Shown: positions 44,595-54,024, counted from the first letter of the stretch. The stretch: 64,000 nucleotides of DNA from Actinopolymorpha singaporensis (GCF_900104745.1 NZ_LT629732.1:5071981-5135980), one strand, 5' to 3'. Made by a program: numbers and translations. The notes: generated from the letters alone by a model not told the origin.

Positions 44595-44937
44595 CCGCGC
44601 CGACCCGCTCGCTCCGCCGGTCGCCCTCACGGCCGCCGGTGCCCCGGCCGCGCTGGACGTCGGCGACGATCCTGCGCTCGGCGAAGAACGCCGCGAAGGG
44701 AATCGTCCCCGCCAGCATCACCACCAGCATGCGCACCGGCCGCCACCGCAGCGAGAACCCCAGCAGCAGGACCACCACGACGTAGACCATGTAGAGGAAG
44801 CCGTGCAGCTGGCCGATCACCATGGTCGGGCCGGGAGTGTCCGCGAAGTACTTCAGCGGCATCGCGACCAGCACCAGCGCGAGCAGCACGACACCGGTGA
44901 CGTAGGACATGACCCGGTAGACAGTCAGCAGGGGCAT
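44587..44937 (-). CDS. DUF3817 family membrane protein
   Basis: A 116-aa protein with three hydrophobic segments (YRVMSYVTGVVLLALVLVAMPLKYF; GQLHGFLYMVYVVVVLLLGFSL; MLVVMLAGTIPFAAFFAERRI) and a charged C-terminal tail. The conserved TPGPTMVIGQLHGFLYMVY block is diagnostic of DUF3817. ATG 44937 has GAAGG upstream. It is the first gene of a minus-strand set with the two nucleotidyltransferases. The function is unknown. Confidence 0.8.
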   Translation of the reverse strand: MPLLTVYRVMSYVTGVVLLALVLVAMPLKYFADTPGPTMVIGQLHGFLYMVYVVVVLLLGFSLRWRPVRMLVVMLAGTIPFAAFFAERRIVADVQRGRGTGGREGDRRSERVGAGD

Positions 44938-45420
44938 GGCGGAACCTTCGTGAGCTGGTGGCTCGCGGCGGCCGGGGGACGCACCGCGCACGAACGGGAC
45001 CCTGCCTGCATATCACGGGGACCTCACCGCCGGAATCACCGCCTCGGGCGGGCGCCGCGGGAAGTTCGCCGGAGTTCTGACGCGCAGGTTCGCCACGGCG
45101 GTCCGGCGAATATCCCTTCCCGTCCCGGCCGGTGCCGGTTATGCTGTCTGGCCGCCAAAATCCCGGTCTGCCCCCGGTCTGGCCATCGTCAGCCCAGCGG
45201 CCGGTCACATCCGCCCCCAGCTCCACCCCCGGTCATGACCGCTGCGGGGGAAGTTCGACGTGCCCAGCGCACCGCCCGCCCTCGTCGCGGACCGTGCCGT
45301 CCCAGGTCCACCCCAAGCGCGAGCAACTGCCCGCGCTGCTCCCCGCGTGCCAAAGACGCGCCCCCTCCGCGCGCTCTGCCCGTCCCACGCATGCCGCCCG
45401 TCGAAGGGAGCCGCCCCCTC
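44938..45420. other. Divergent 483-bp intergenic region (DUF3817 / ABC exporter)
   Basis: No gene is supported here. A possible plus-strand -10 TATGCT lies at 45140-45145, and a 9-bp inverted repeat TTCGCCGGA/TCCGGCGAA (45065-45073 and 45102-45110) is separated by 28 bp. The rest is Pro/Arg-coding-looking GC-rich sequence without ribosome sites. Confidence 0.4.
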
Positions 45421-46221
45421 ATGAGGGTCTATGCCGCGATCGCGTGGCGTACCTTCCGCCGATACTCGACCTACCGCGCCGCCACCGCCGCCGGCGTCTT
45501 CACCAACACCGTCTTCGGCTTCATCATGGCGTTCACCTACATCGCGTTGTGGCGCGCCCGGCCCTCTCTCGGCGGGTACGACGTGACCGACGCGGTGACC
45601 TACGTCTGGCTCGGCCAGTCCCTCGGCATGGTCGGTGCGCTGTGGGGCGGCGGGTTCCGGGAGGAGCTCGCCGAGCGCATCCGCACCGGCGACATCGCCG
45701 TCGACCTCTACCGCCCGGTCGACCTGCAGGCGTGGTGGCTCGCGAGCGACCTGGGCCGGGCCGCGTTCCACCTGCTCGGCCGGGGCATCGGCCCGACCCT
45801 GGTGGGCGCGTTCGCGTTCACCCTCAACGTCCCCGGCGACCTGGCGACCTGGCTGGCGTTCCTGCTCTCTGTCTTCCTGGGCGCGGTGGTCTGCTTCAGC
45901 CTCAACTACCTGTTCACCCTGGCCGGCTTCTGGCTGATGGACGCGCGCGGTGTGCACCAGCTGGCCGGGGTGCTGGCGATGTTCTTCTCCGGCATGTTGC
46001 TGCCGCTGAACGTCTTCCCCGGCTGGCTGGGCGACCTGGCCCGGGCACTGCCGTGGTCGTCGGCGCTGCAGATCCCGGCCGACGTGTTCCTCGGCAAGCG
46101 TCAGGGCTCGGCGCTGGTCCTCGTCCTCGCCTTCCAGGCGGGCTGGGGGCTGGTGCTCTGGCTGGCCGGACGGGCACTCACGCAGCTCGCCACGCGGAAG
46201 GTGGTGGTCCAGGGTGGGTGA
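45421..46221 (+). CDS. ABC-2 type transporter permease (DUF990/PF06182-like), first subunit
   Basis: A 266-aa membrane protein with six hydrophobic segments and the family start MRVYAAIAWRTFRRYSTYRAATAAGVFTNTVFGF. IRTGDIAVDLYRPVDLQAWW is the conserved cytoplasmic loop. ATG 45421 follows a GAAGGGAG. It overlaps the second permease by 8 nt. With the downstream ATPase it forms an export-type ABC transporter of unknown substrate. Confidence 0.85.
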   Translation: MRVYAAIAWRTFRRYSTYRAATAAGVFTNTVFGFIMAFTYIALWRARPSLGGYDVTDAVTYVWLGQSLGMVGALWGGGFREELAERIRTGDIAVDLYRPVDLQAWWLASDLGRAAFHLLGRGIGPTLVGAFAFTLNVPGDLATWLAFLLSVFLGAVVCFSLNYLFTLAGFWLMDARGVHQLAGVLAMFFSGMLLPLNVFPGWLGDLARALPWSSALQIPADVFLGKRQGSALVLVLAFQAGWGLVLWLAGRALTQLATRKVVVQGG

Positions 46222-47017
46222 CGCCCTGCGGGCGTACGGCTGGATCGTCGCGATGTGGGTGCGCTCCACGATGGTCTACCGGGCGTCGTTCGCCATGCTC
46301 ACCGTCGGGCAGTTCGTGGTGACCGGCTTCGACTTCGTGGCGATCTTCATCATGTTCGTGCACACCGACACCCTCGGCGGGTTCGACCTGCCCGAGGTCG
46401 CCTTCCTCTACGCCACCTCCGGGGTGGCGATGGGCACCGCCGACCTGCTGGTGGGCAGCATCGAACGCCTGGGCCGGCGGATCCGGGACGGCTCCCTCGA
46501 CGTGATGCTGATCCGGCCGGTGCCGACGTTCGTCCAGGCCGCCGCCGACGACTTCGCGCTGCGCCGGCTCGGGCGGATCACCCAGAGCGCGCTGGTGTTC
46601 GGCTGGGCGATGGTCGCGGTCGACGTGCACTGGACGTGGGACCGGATCGTTCTGATACCGGTCATGCTGGTCAGCGGCACCGTCATCTTCGCCGCGATCT
46701 TCGTCCTCGGCGCCGCGTTCCAGTTCGCCGCGACCGACGCCGCCGAGGTTGCCAACGCCTTCACCTACGGCGGCAACTTCCTGACGCAGTACCCTCCGAC
46801 GATCTTCGCCAAGGACCTGCTCCGGGCGGCGACGTTCGGCATCCCGCTGGCGTTCGTCAACTGGCTGCCGGCACTGCACGTCCTCGGCCACCCCGACCCG
46901 CTCGGGCTGCCGAAGGGCTTCCAGTTCGCCTCGCCGCTGGCCGCGGCAGTCCTCGCCCTCGTCGCCGCGCTGGCCTGGCGGGCCGGCCTGCGCAGCTATC
47001 GCAGCACCGGGAGCTGA
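46214..47017 (+). CDS. ABC-2 type transporter permease (DUF990/PF06182-like), second subunit
   Basis: A 267-aa partner permease with six hydrophobic segments; LGRRIRDGSLDVMLIRPVPTFVQ is the cytoplasmic loop equivalent to that of the first subunit. The GTG start overlaps the previous stop by 8 nt, and its own stop is 2 bp before the ATPase start, so the three genes are one translationally coupled operon. Confidence 0.85.
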   Translation: MGDALRAYGWIVAMWVRSTMVYRASFAMLTVGQFVVTGFDFVAIFIMFVHTDTLGGFDLPEVAFLYATSGVAMGTADLLVGSIERLGRRIRDGSLDVMLIRPVPTFVQAAADDFALRRLGRITQSALVFGWAMVAVDVHWTWDRIVLIPVMLVSGTVIFAAIFVLGAAFQFAATDAAEVANAFTYGGNFLTQYPPTIFAKDLLRAATFGIPLAFVNWLPALHVLGHPDPLGLPKGFQFASPLAAAVLALVAALAWRAGLRSYRSTGS

Positions 47018-47019
47018 CC

Positions 47020-48123
47020 ATGACACCACGGACCACACGTTCGGACCAGCCGTCCCTCACGACCACAGCCGCGTCCACGGCCGCACCCACGAACGCCGTG
47101 CCCACGAACGCCGTGCCCACGAACGCCTTGCCCACCAGTGCCGCCACCCAGGAGCCCGCCGCCGACGGTCCGCTGATCGAGGTGCGGGACGTGCGGAAGA
47201 CGTTCGCCGTACGACGTCGTGCCGGCCGGCTGCGGCGTACCCGGTCGGAGGTGCACGCGGTCGCCGGGCTGTCCTTCGAGGTGGCCGCCGGGGAGATGGT
47301 CGGCTACATCGGGCCCAACGGAGCCGGCAAGTCGACCACGATCAAGATGCTCACCGGCATTCTCGTACCCACCGCCGGCACGTTGCGCGTCGCCGGCATC
47401 GAGCCGTCGCGCGACCGGATCCGGCTGGCCCGGCGGATCGGCGTCGTGTTCGGCCAGCGCACCACCCTGTGGTGGGACCTGCCGCTGCGGGACAGCTTCG
47501 GCCTGCTGCGGCGGATCTACAAGATCCCGGACGCGCGCTACCACGAGAACCTCGACCACTACGTCGGCCTGCTCGAGCTCGGTCCGCTGCTCGACGTGCC
47601 CGTACGCCAGCTCTCCCTCGGCCAGCGCATGCGGGGCGACATCGCCGCCGCGCTGCTGCACGACCCGGAGGTCGTCTACCTCGACGAACCCACCATCGGG
47701 CTGGACATCGTGAGCAAGGCCAAGGTGCGGGAGTTCCTGCGCGACCTCAACCGTGAACGCGGCACCACCGTCCTGCTGACCACTCACGACCTCACCGACA
47801 TCGAGCAACTGTGTTCGCGGGTGATGGTGATCGACCACGGGCGGGTGATGTACGACGGGAGCCTGCCGGGGCTGCACGGCCTCGGCGAGAGCGAACGCAC
47901 CCTCGTGGTCGACCTCGCCGAGCCGGGCCCGCCGATCGAGGTGGACGGGGCGAGCGTGGTCCGGGTGGACGGCCCACGGCAGTGGCTGGCCTTCCCCGCG
48001 GCGACCAGCGCCGCCCCCCTGGTGGCGTCGATCGCCGCGCGCTACCCCCTGGCAGACCTGTCGATCCAGGAGCCCGCGATCGAGTCGGTGATCGCCCGGA
48101 TGTACGCCGCCGGCGAGGCCTGA
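47020..48123 (+). CDS. ABC transporter ATP-binding protein (ABC-2 exporter)
   Basis: A 367-aa ATPase. Walker A is GPNGAGKST, signature LSLGQ (a variant of LSGGQ), Walker B VVYLDEPTIGLD, and the switch His is in LLTTHDL. The first ~45 residues are a Thr/Ala/Pro-rich leader containing three PTNAV repeats, outside the fold; a start further in is possible, but ATG 47020 is positioned for coupling with the permease stop. A C-terminal ~60-residue domain is typical of DUF990-linked ATPases. Confidence 0.9.
   Translation: MTPRTTRSDQPSLTTTAASTAAPTNAVPTNAVPTNALPTSAATQEPAADGPLIEVRDVRKTFAVRRRAGRLRRTRSEVHAVAGLSFEVAAGEMVGYIGPNGAGKSTTIKMLTGILVPTAGTLRVAGIEPSRDRIRLARRIGVVFGQRTTLWWDLPLRDSFGLLRRIYKIPDARYHENLDHYVGLLELGPLLDVPVRQLSLGQRMRGDIAAALLHDPEVVYLDEPTIGLDIVSKAKVREFLRDLNRERGTTVLLTTHDLTDIEQLCSRVMVIDHGRVMYDGSLPGLHGLGESERTLVVDLAEPGPPIEVDGASVVRVDGPRQWLAFPAATSAAPLVASIAARYPLADLSIQEPAIESVIARMYAAGEA
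47086..47130. repeat. Three tandem copies of a 15-bp unit (CCCACGAACGCCGTG)
   Basis: The in-frame repeat encodes PTNAV-PTNAV-PTNAL in the N-terminal leader of the ABC ATPase. The first two copies are identical and the third has one change. Copy number could vary without harming the frame. Confidence 0.8.
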
Positions 48124-48137
48124 GCGGGGACATGAGT

Positions 48138-48156
48138 CGGACCCGAGCGGGGTCCG
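48138..48156 (+). terminator. Hairpin terminator after the ABC exporter operon
   Basis: CGGACCC-GAGCG-GGGTCCG is a perfect 7-bp stem with a 5-nt loop, 15 nt after the ATPase stop. There is no U-run. Confidence 0.5.
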
Positions 48157-48303
48157 GCACAGGCACCCACCACGTCGTCGTCGCGGTACGCACCCGGTTC
48201 GACACGTCTGGTAGCGCTTCGTCCCATAGCGGATGAGGCTCGCCGATCGGAGCGGGTTTTCCGGTAATGTCCCGCCCACTCGGGGTGGAGAGGGAGCAGC
48301 GCT

Positions 48304-49995
48304 ATGCCCGGTCGTCATGCCGCCGCAGACCTGCGACCCCGCCGTCACCACGGGCGAGGTCGAGGTCTGCTCGTACTCGTCGTCGCCTGTGCGTTGATCA
48401 TTCCGGCGGCGGTCTTCCTCGGTGTCCGCGAGTTCGGTGCGTCCGCGAGCAGCACGCCGGCTGCCTGCAAGGGCACCATGCGTGTCCGGATCGCGGCCGC
48501 ACCCGAGATGGTCGCGCCGCTGAAGGCGGTGGCCGCCCGCGTCGAGAAGGACAGGGTGCCGATCGGCGGCGCATGTCTGACGTTCGGGGTCACGGCGGCA
48601 AGCTCGCGCGACATGTTCACCCGGTTGTCCAGCGAGACCGCGGGTGCCATCGCGAACTCCCCCGACCTGTGGGTACCGGACACGTTCGAGTGGATTGCCC
48701 GTACCGGCATCCCGCCGTCCCGGGTGCTCGCACTGAGCCCGTCGCTGGCCGCGTCCCCGATGGTTCTCGCCACCACCCAGGCACAGGCGGAGAAGCTCGG
48801 CGGCGACGCGGACAACTGGTCGACGCTGGCCACCAGCGGGCACATGGCGGTGGCGGACGCGGAGCGGTCCGGCGTCGCCCTGAGCGCACTGCTCGGCGTG
48901 CGGCGCTCGGTGACCGGCGAGGCCGAGGAGGCCCGGTCCAAGCTCGGCACGGTACTCATCAAACTGGCCAAGGATCGCGTCGACGACCTCGACCGCGAAC
49001 TCGCCCAGGCAGCCACCGAGGCCGGCCTGCAGCGAGGTGTCCCCACCAGTGAGCAACAGGTGCTGAGCTTCACCCGGGAACACGCAGACACCGACGTCGT
49101 GGCGGTCGCGCCGAAGAACGGCACGGTCCTCCTCGACTACCCCCTCGTCGCGATCCGCCACGGCGGGGCCCGCACCAACCAGATCGCCGCCGCCGGTGCC
49201 GCGCTCGCCCGGTTCGCCGACGCCCCGCAGGGCCGGGAGACGTTCCGCAAGGCGGGGTTCCGCGACTACCGCGACCTCGCCCCACCCGTCAAGAACTCCG
49301 ACGTCGGCACGGTCAAGGTGCTCCCGCCGGTCACGCTGCACGACGCCGACGACGTTCTGCGCAGCTGGGCCGCGCTCAGCCTGCAGTCGCGGCTGCTCGC
49401 CGTCGTCGACGTGTCCGGTTCGATGGCCGAGGCGGCCGGCAGCCGGAGCCGGATCGAACTGGCCCGTGACGCCGCCGGCACCGCGCTCAGTTACTTCCCC
49501 GACGGGGGCGAGGTCGGACTGTGGGAGTTCTCCGAACTCCGCGACGGCACCCGCGACTACCGCGAGCTCGCGAAGACCGCCGAACTGTCTGCCGCACACC
49601 GTGCCGAGCTGGCGAAGGTGCTGGCGAAGCTGCCCAGCCAGGTCAGCGGCGGCACCGGCCTCTACGACACGTTCCTGGCCGCCTACCGCACCGCGCAGAA
49701 CGGCTACGACGACTCCAAGGTCAACTCCGTGGTGCTGCTCACCGACGGCAAGGACGAGGACCGTACGGGCGTCTCCCTGACCCAGCTGCTCAACACGCTG
49801 AAGACGGAGGCCGACCCGGCTCGCCCGATCGCGGTCGTCCTGGTCGGCATCGGCCCGCAGGCCGACCTCGCCTCGCTCGGCAAGATCGCGGACGCGACCG
49901 GCGGCCGGGCCTACCGCGCGCGCGACCCCAAGGACATGGAGGGCATCGTCATCGACGCGCTGCTGCGCCGCCAGTGCGGGGCGACCTGCAACTAG
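48304..49995 (+). CDS. Membrane-anchored substrate-binding plus vWA domain protein
   Basis: A 563-aa protein. A cytoplasmic basic N-terminus and one membrane segment (GLLVLVVACALIIPAAVFLGV) anchor it outside the cell. Residues about 55-330 resemble an extracellular solute-binding fold (VRIAAAPEMVAPLKAVAARVEKD; SPDLWVPDTFEWIARTG). The C-terminal ~190 residues are a von Willebrand factor A domain with MIDAS motif DVSGSMAEAAGSRSRIELA and VLLTDGKDED. ATG 48304 follows GGAGAGGGAGCAGC. No Mg-chelatase or MoxR-type ATPase partner is nearby. The role is unknown; adhesion or complex assembly is plausible. Confidence 0.8.
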   Translation: MPGRHAAADLRPRRHHGRGRGLLVLVVACALIIPAAVFLGVREFGASASSTPAACKGTMRVRIAAAPEMVAPLKAVAARVEKDRVPIGGACLTFGVTAASSRDMFTRLSSETAGAIANSPDLWVPDTFEWIARTGIPPSRVLALSPSLAASPMVLATTQAQAEKLGGDADNWSTLATSGHMAVADAERSGVALSALLGVRRSVTGEAEEARSKLGTVLIKLAKDRVDDLDRELAQAATEAGLQRGVPTSEQQVLSFTREHADTDVVAVAPKNGTVLLDYPLVAIRHGGARTNQIAAAGAALARFADAPQGRETFRKAGFRDYRDLAPPVKNSDVGTVKVLPPVTLHDADDVLRSWAALSLQSRLLAVVDVSGSMAEAAGSRSRIELARDAAGTALSYFPDGGEVGLWEFSELRDGTRDYRELAKTAELSAAHRAELAKVLAKLPSQVSGGTGLYDTFLAAYRTAQNGYDDSKVNSVVLLTDGKDEDRTGVSLTQLLNTLKTEADPARPIAVVLVGIGPQADLASLGKIADATGGRAYRARDPKDMEGIVIDALLRRQCGATCN

Positions 49996-50818
49996 CGTCT
50001 GTCCTGGGGCCCCCTCCTGGGGTACTCCTGCGCGCCTCGTACAGCAGCAGCGCCGCCGACACCGAGACGTTCAGCGAGTCGGCGGTCCCGAACATCGGGA
50101 TCGACACCGGCCGGACCCTTGCCGCGTACCACGCCGAGGAGACGCCGCGTCCTTCCGAGCCCACGACGACGGCCGTCCGCGGGCCGGACAGGTCGCCCGC
50201 GCGGTAGTCGCGGGTCGCTCCGGGCTCGGCGACCACGACGGTGAAGCCACACCGGTCCAGCCAGGCCGAGGCCGCCGCCGGGTCGGGAAACTCCACCAGC
50301 GGCACGGTGAGCACGGTCCCCCGGCTCGCCACGAACACCCTGGGATGGTTGGGCCGGACCTGCCGGCGCACCAGCACAACACAGTCGGCGCTGCACGCGT
50401 CGGCGGTCCGGACCAGCGTGCCGAGATTCCCGGCGTACTCGATGCCGTCGGCCACGACCACCAGCGCCGAGCTGCCGAACTCCAGCTCCGCCGCGGTCCG
50501 GCGCGGCAACCGTGCCAGGGCGAGCAGGCCGTCGGGGCGGGCCCGGCCGCACAGCCGGGTGAGCACCCTGGGACCGATCTCGTACGCCGTCGCAGCACGC
50601 GCACGCAGGACGTCCGCGCACCGGCGCGCCGCCCGCGTACGAACCAGCTCCGGGCACCACAGGAAGGTCTGCACCGGCGTCCGCGCGGCCAGCAGCTGCT
50701 CGTGCGCCCACGTCCCCTCGACCACCACGTGGTCCTCGTCGGGTGGCGCGGTGTTCCGCGCGGCGGCCAGGAAGGGACGCAGGCAGGGGTGGTGGAGGCC
50801 GACGCGTTGCGGCGTCAT
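49949..50818 (-). CDS. SpoU/TrmH family RNA 2'-O-methyltransferase (second copy)
   Basis: A 289-aa SPOUT methyltransferase with motifs VVVADGIEYAGNLGTLVRTADACSAD, VVVGSEGRGVSS and VSIPMFGTADSLNVSVSAALLLYEARR. The last ~24 residues are low-complexity and overlap the convergent vWA gene by 47 bp. The N-terminal part differs from the SpoU gene at 28967. Some relatives with this N-terminal layout confer resistance to ribosome-targeting peptides (TsnR type), but I cannot assign that here. Confidence 0.82.
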   Translation of the reverse strand: MTPQRVGLHHPCLRPFLAAARNTAPPDEDHVVVEGTWAHEQLLAARTPVQTFLWCPELVRTRAARRCADVLRARAATAYEIGPRVLTRLCGRARPDGLLALARLPRRTAAELEFGSSALVVVADGIEYAGNLGTLVRTADACSADCVVLVRRQVRPNHPRVFVASRGTVLTVPLVEFPDPAAASAWLDRCGFTVVVAEPGATRDYRAGDLSGPRTAVVVGSEGRGVSSAWYAARVRPVSIPMFGTADSLNVSVSAALLLYEARRSTPGGGPRTDASCRSPRTGGAAARR

Positions 50819-51078
50819 CGCGATGCTCCCGGGAGGAGTGGCCGCGACGACGCGCGGCCACGGAAGGTGGAGAGACGGGGAAGTTCGGGCGGACCGAGTG
50901 ACGCCGGCTCGACGCCGGGACGGTCCGTCCGGAGGTCGCCGGCCGCTACGGCCGGGCTGTCGGCCGTCAGGGCCGGGCGGTCACGCGGGCGCTACCCGCG
51001 GCGCATCTCCACGTCCCCGACCATAGGCCGGGGTGTACCGGTGGGTCATCAGGTTTTGCGCGGGGCGAGGATGGGGTC

Positions 51079-51933
51079 ATGAGTCTCCCTACCCGGCGAC
51101 CGGGCAGCACGGTGCGAGTACGCGTCCGCGAGGTCGACGGTGCCACGGTCCGCGGCCGCGCCGACGTGGTGGCGACCGAGGAGCCACTGGAGATCCGGGT
51201 CGGCTGGCCGGGAGCGGCCCCGCGGTCGCTGGTGGTCACCATGCGCACGCCGGGTGCCGACTTCGAGCTGGCCGCGGGCTTCTTGCGGTCGGAGGGGTTG
51301 CTGACCGATCCCGACGACGTGGTACGACTGGCGTACTGCACGGATCCGACGCTGCGCTCCGAGCAGCGCTACAACGTCGTCACCGCCGACCTGGCACGCC
51401 CGCTGCCCGATGCTCCGACCGCCAGGTACGGCGCGGCCACCTCGGCCTGCGGCGTGTGCGGCAAGGAGAGCCTGGACGAGCTCGAACTCCGCGGGTGCTC
51501 GTCCGTCGCTCCCGGACCGGAGCTGGACTCGGCCCTGCTGTGCGCGCTGCCCGACCGGCTCCGCGAGGCGCAGAACGTGTTCAGCCGGACCGGCGGGCTG
51601 CACGCGGCCGGGTTGTTCACCGCCGACGGAACGCTGGTGCGCGCCCGCGAGGACATCGGCCGGCACAACGCGGTGGACAAGGTGGTCGGCTGGGCGTTCC
51701 TCGAACGCCGGCTGCCGCTGGCCGGCCACATCCTGGTCACCAGCGGCCGGGCGGGATACGAGATCTGCCAGAAGGCGCTCGCGGCCGGCATCCCGTTCGT
51801 GGCGGCGGTCGGCGCACCGTCCAGCCTCGCGGTGGACCTGGCCGAGCGGTTCGGGATGACGTTGGTCGGGTTCCTGCGCGGTGAGCGCTACGTCGCCTAC
51901 ACCCACCCCGAACGTCTCGCCGAACTCCGCTGA
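51079..51933 (+). CDS. fdhD: Formate dehydrogenase accessory sulfurtransferase FdhD
   Basis: A 284-aa protein that delivers sulfur from IscS to the molybdenum bis-PGD cofactor of formate dehydrogenases. The catalytic CxxC loop is SACGVCGKES (C124 and C127), and the block RTGGLHAAGLF with REDIGRHNAVDKVVGW is highly conserved. ATG 51079 is chosen. No formate dehydrogenase structural gene is in the window, so its client is elsewhere. Confidence 0.93.
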   Translation: MSLPTRRPGSTVRVRVREVDGATVRGRADVVATEEPLEIRVGWPGAAPRSLVVTMRTPGADFELAAGFLRSEGLLTDPDDVVRLAYCTDPTLRSEQRYNVVTADLARPLPDAPTARYGAATSACGVCGKESLDELELRGCSSVAPGPELDSALLCALPDRLREAQNVFSRTGGLHAAGLFTADGTLVRAREDIGRHNAVDKVVGWAFLERRLPLAGHILVTSGRAGYEICQKALAAGIPFVAAVGAPSSLAVDLAERFGMTLVGFLRGERYVAYTHPERLAELR

Positions 51934-51989
51934 ACCGCCCGGCCGGCCAAGCGACCCGGCTGTCCGATTCGCGTGATCATCTATCGACT

Positions 51990-52046
51990 GGCTTGTTCAG
52001 CTGCGGCCGGCTTGTTCTGCAGCGGCCGGCTTGTTCAGCAGCGGCT
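51990..52046. repeat. Three tandem copies of a 19-bp unit at the end of tctA
   Basis: GGCTTGTTCAGCTGCGGCC, GGCTTGTTCTGCAGCGGCC and GGCTTGTTCAGCAGCGGCT run head to tail across the tctA stop codon (51997). Because 19 is not a multiple of three, copy number changes would alter the C-terminus of TctA, whose last residues ([14 protein letters not shown]) already come from the array. Confidence 0.8.
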
Positions 52047-53520
52047 GGACGACGTAACGCCGAAGACACGGCCCGACCAGGATGATGCCGATCAGCGCGT
52101 AGATGATGAACGACACCGGCCCGCCGATCAGACCGGACAGGTCGCCACCCGACAGTTGGAGGGCCATCCGTCCCTGTCGTTCGGCGATCGGACCGAGAAT
52201 GACGCCGACGATGAGCGGCAACACCGGAAGCCCGAAGCGGCGCATGGCGAAGCCCAGAATTCCCAACACCAGCAGGAGAAACAGGTCGAAGGGCTGGGCG
52301 TTCACGGCGTAGGCACCCATCGAGGCGAAGAAGAGGATACCCGCGTAGAGATACGGTCGCGGAATGCGCAACAGCCGTGCCCACAGCGGCGCCAGCGGCA
52401 GGTTGAGCACCAGCAGCATCAGGTTTCCGACGAACAGGCTCGCGATCAGGGTCCACACCAGAGCGGATTCGCGCTGGAACAACAACGGACCCGGCTGGAT
52501 CCCGTACGACTGGAAGGCCGCCAGCATGACCGCCGCCGTGGCGTTGGTGGGCAGCCCGATCGCCAGCATGGGCACGAGCGTGCCGGCTGCCGAAGCGTTG
52601 TTCGCCGCCTCCGGACCGGCAACCCCTTCGATGGCACCCTTGCCGAACTCCTCCGGATGCCTGGTGAGTTTGCGTTCGGTGACGTACGACAGGAAGGTGG
52701 GGATCTCCGCACCGCCCGCCGGTAGTGCGCCGAACGGGAAACCTATCGCGGCGCCACGCAGCCAGGGCTTCCAGGATCGGCCCCAGTCCTGCCGGCCCAT
52801 CCATGGCTGACCGACCGACACGACCTCCCCGGCCGTACGGCGCAGGTGTGCGGCGACCCACAGCACCTCACCGACGGCGAAGATGCCGACCGCGATCACC
52901 ACGACGTCGAGACCGTCGGCCAGCAAGGGAGAGCCCAGCGTCAACCGTTGCTGGCCGGTGACCTGGTCGATGCCGACCAGGCCGATGACCAGGCCGAGCA
53001 ACAACGACGCGAATCCTCGCACCCGGGAGCGCCCGATCACGGCGGTGACCGCGATGAACGCGAGTACCACGATCGCCAGGTAGTCGGGCGCGCCGAGGCT
53101 GATCGCGAACGCCACCACAAGAGGCGCGACGAGAACGAGCAGCAGGGTGCCGATCGTCCCTGCGACGAACGAGCCGATGGCCGCCGTCGCGAGGGCCTGC
53201 GCCGCCCTCCCGGCCTTGGCCATCTTGTTGCCCTCGATCGCGGTGACCACCGACGACGACTCACCGGGCGTGTTCAACAGGATGGAGGTCGTCGAGCCGC
53301 CGTACATGCCGCCGTAGAAGATGCCGGCGAACATGATGAGCGCCTGCGTCGGGTCCATGCCGTACGTGATCGGCAACAACATGGCGACGGTCATCGCCGG
53401 ACCGACGCCCGGAAGCACGCCGACGGCCGTGCCCACCGTCACCCCGATCAGAGCGATCAGCAGGTTCGCCGGGGTCACGACGTGCGCGAAGCCGGTCAGT
53501 AGCTCAGTCAGGTTGCCCAT
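51997..53520 (-). CDS. tctA: Tripartite tricarboxylate transporter large membrane subunit TctA
   Basis: A 507-aa permease with about 11-12 hydrophobic segments. The TctA signature is present near the N-terminus ([42 protein letters not shown]), as is the second repeat ([14 protein letters not shown]). It works with TctB and the binding protein TctC to import citrate or related carboxylates using the ion gradient. It lies directly after tctB. The C-terminus is formed by a 19-bp repeat array. Confidence 0.93.
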   Translation of the reverse strand: MGNLTELLTGFAHVVTPANLLIALIGVTVGTAVGVLPGVGPAMTVAMLLPITYGMDPTQALIMFAGIFYGGMYGGSTTSILLNTPGESSSVVTAIEGNKMAKAGRAAQALATAAIGSFVAGTIGTLLLVLVAPLVVAFAISLGAPDYLAIVVLAFIAVTAVIGRSRVRGFASLLLGLVIGLVGIDQVTGQQRLTLGSPLLADGLDVVVIAVGIFAVGEVLWVAAHLRRTAGEVVSVGQPWMGRQDWGRSWKPWLRGAAIGFPFGALPAGGAEIPTFLSYVTERKLTRHPEEFGKGAIEGVAGPEAANNASAAGTLVPMLAIGLPTNATAAVMLAAFQSYGIQPGPLLFQRESALVWTLIASLFVGNLMLLVLNLPLAPLWARLLRIPRPYLYAGILFFASMGAYAVNAQPFDLFLLLVLGILGFAMRRFGLPVLPLIVGVILGPIAERQGRMALQLSGGDLSGLIGGPVSFIIYALIGIILVGPCLRRYVVQPLLNKPAAAEQAGRS

Positions 53521-54024
53521 CTACAGGATCCCCCGCAGAATTCCGGCCGGCAGGTTGACGCCCAGCCCGATCGCGAACGCATAGAAGCTGACAAGCGACA
53601 GCGCGACTCCGAACGCGAGAGCGATGACGTAGCGCCTGCTGCCGAGGGCGAGAGCCGAACCCCAGAACAGCAACGCCCCGCTGATCACCCAGCCGAGCCG
53701 GTCGATCAGCAGCGCGTTGGCGACGAAGATGCCGATCAGGGCAAGCACCGATCGCCAGCCGATCTTCGCGGTGAGATCGACGTCCTCGCCGCCCTCCTGC
53801 TCGCCGGTGCCGCCCCTGGCCACGTCGATCGCGTACACCACGGCGACGACCAGCAGCAGTACGCCGAGCAGAGTCGGCACCGGACGCGGACCGACAGGGT
53901 CGTTGCTGCTCGTCGCGCTGCCGATGCGGCTGGCGTCGACGACCACCGCCGTACCCGCCAGGGCGAGGAACGCGCACACCCCGTACTGTGCGCGATCCGG
54001 CCGCTGTTCGTTCGTCTGGTTCAT
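53521..54024 (-). CDS. tctB: Tripartite tricarboxylate transporter small membrane subunit TctB
   Basis: A 167-aa protein with four hydrophobic segments (YGVCAFLALAGTAVVVDASRIG; LLGVLLLVVAVVYAIDVARGG; two near the C-terminus), fitting TctB. It overlaps the tctC stop by 4 nt and abuts tctA, which gives an operon order of tctC-tctB-tctA. Confidence 0.88.
   Translation of the reverse strand: MNQTNEQRPDRAQYGVCAFLALAGTAVVVDASRIGSATSSNDPVGPRPVPTLLGVLLLVVAVVYAIDVARGGTGEQEGGEDVDLTAKIGWRSVLALIGIFVANALLIDRLGWVISGALLFWGSALALGSRRYVIALAFGVALSLVSFYAFAIGLGVNLPAGILRGIL

Noticed and set aside
45065-45110. 9-bp inverted repeat TTCGCCGGA/TCCGGCGAA upstream of the ABC exporter
   Set aside because: The arms are 28 bp apart in very GC-rich sequence; a chance occurrence in a 480-bp gap is quite possible and no promoter overlaps it.
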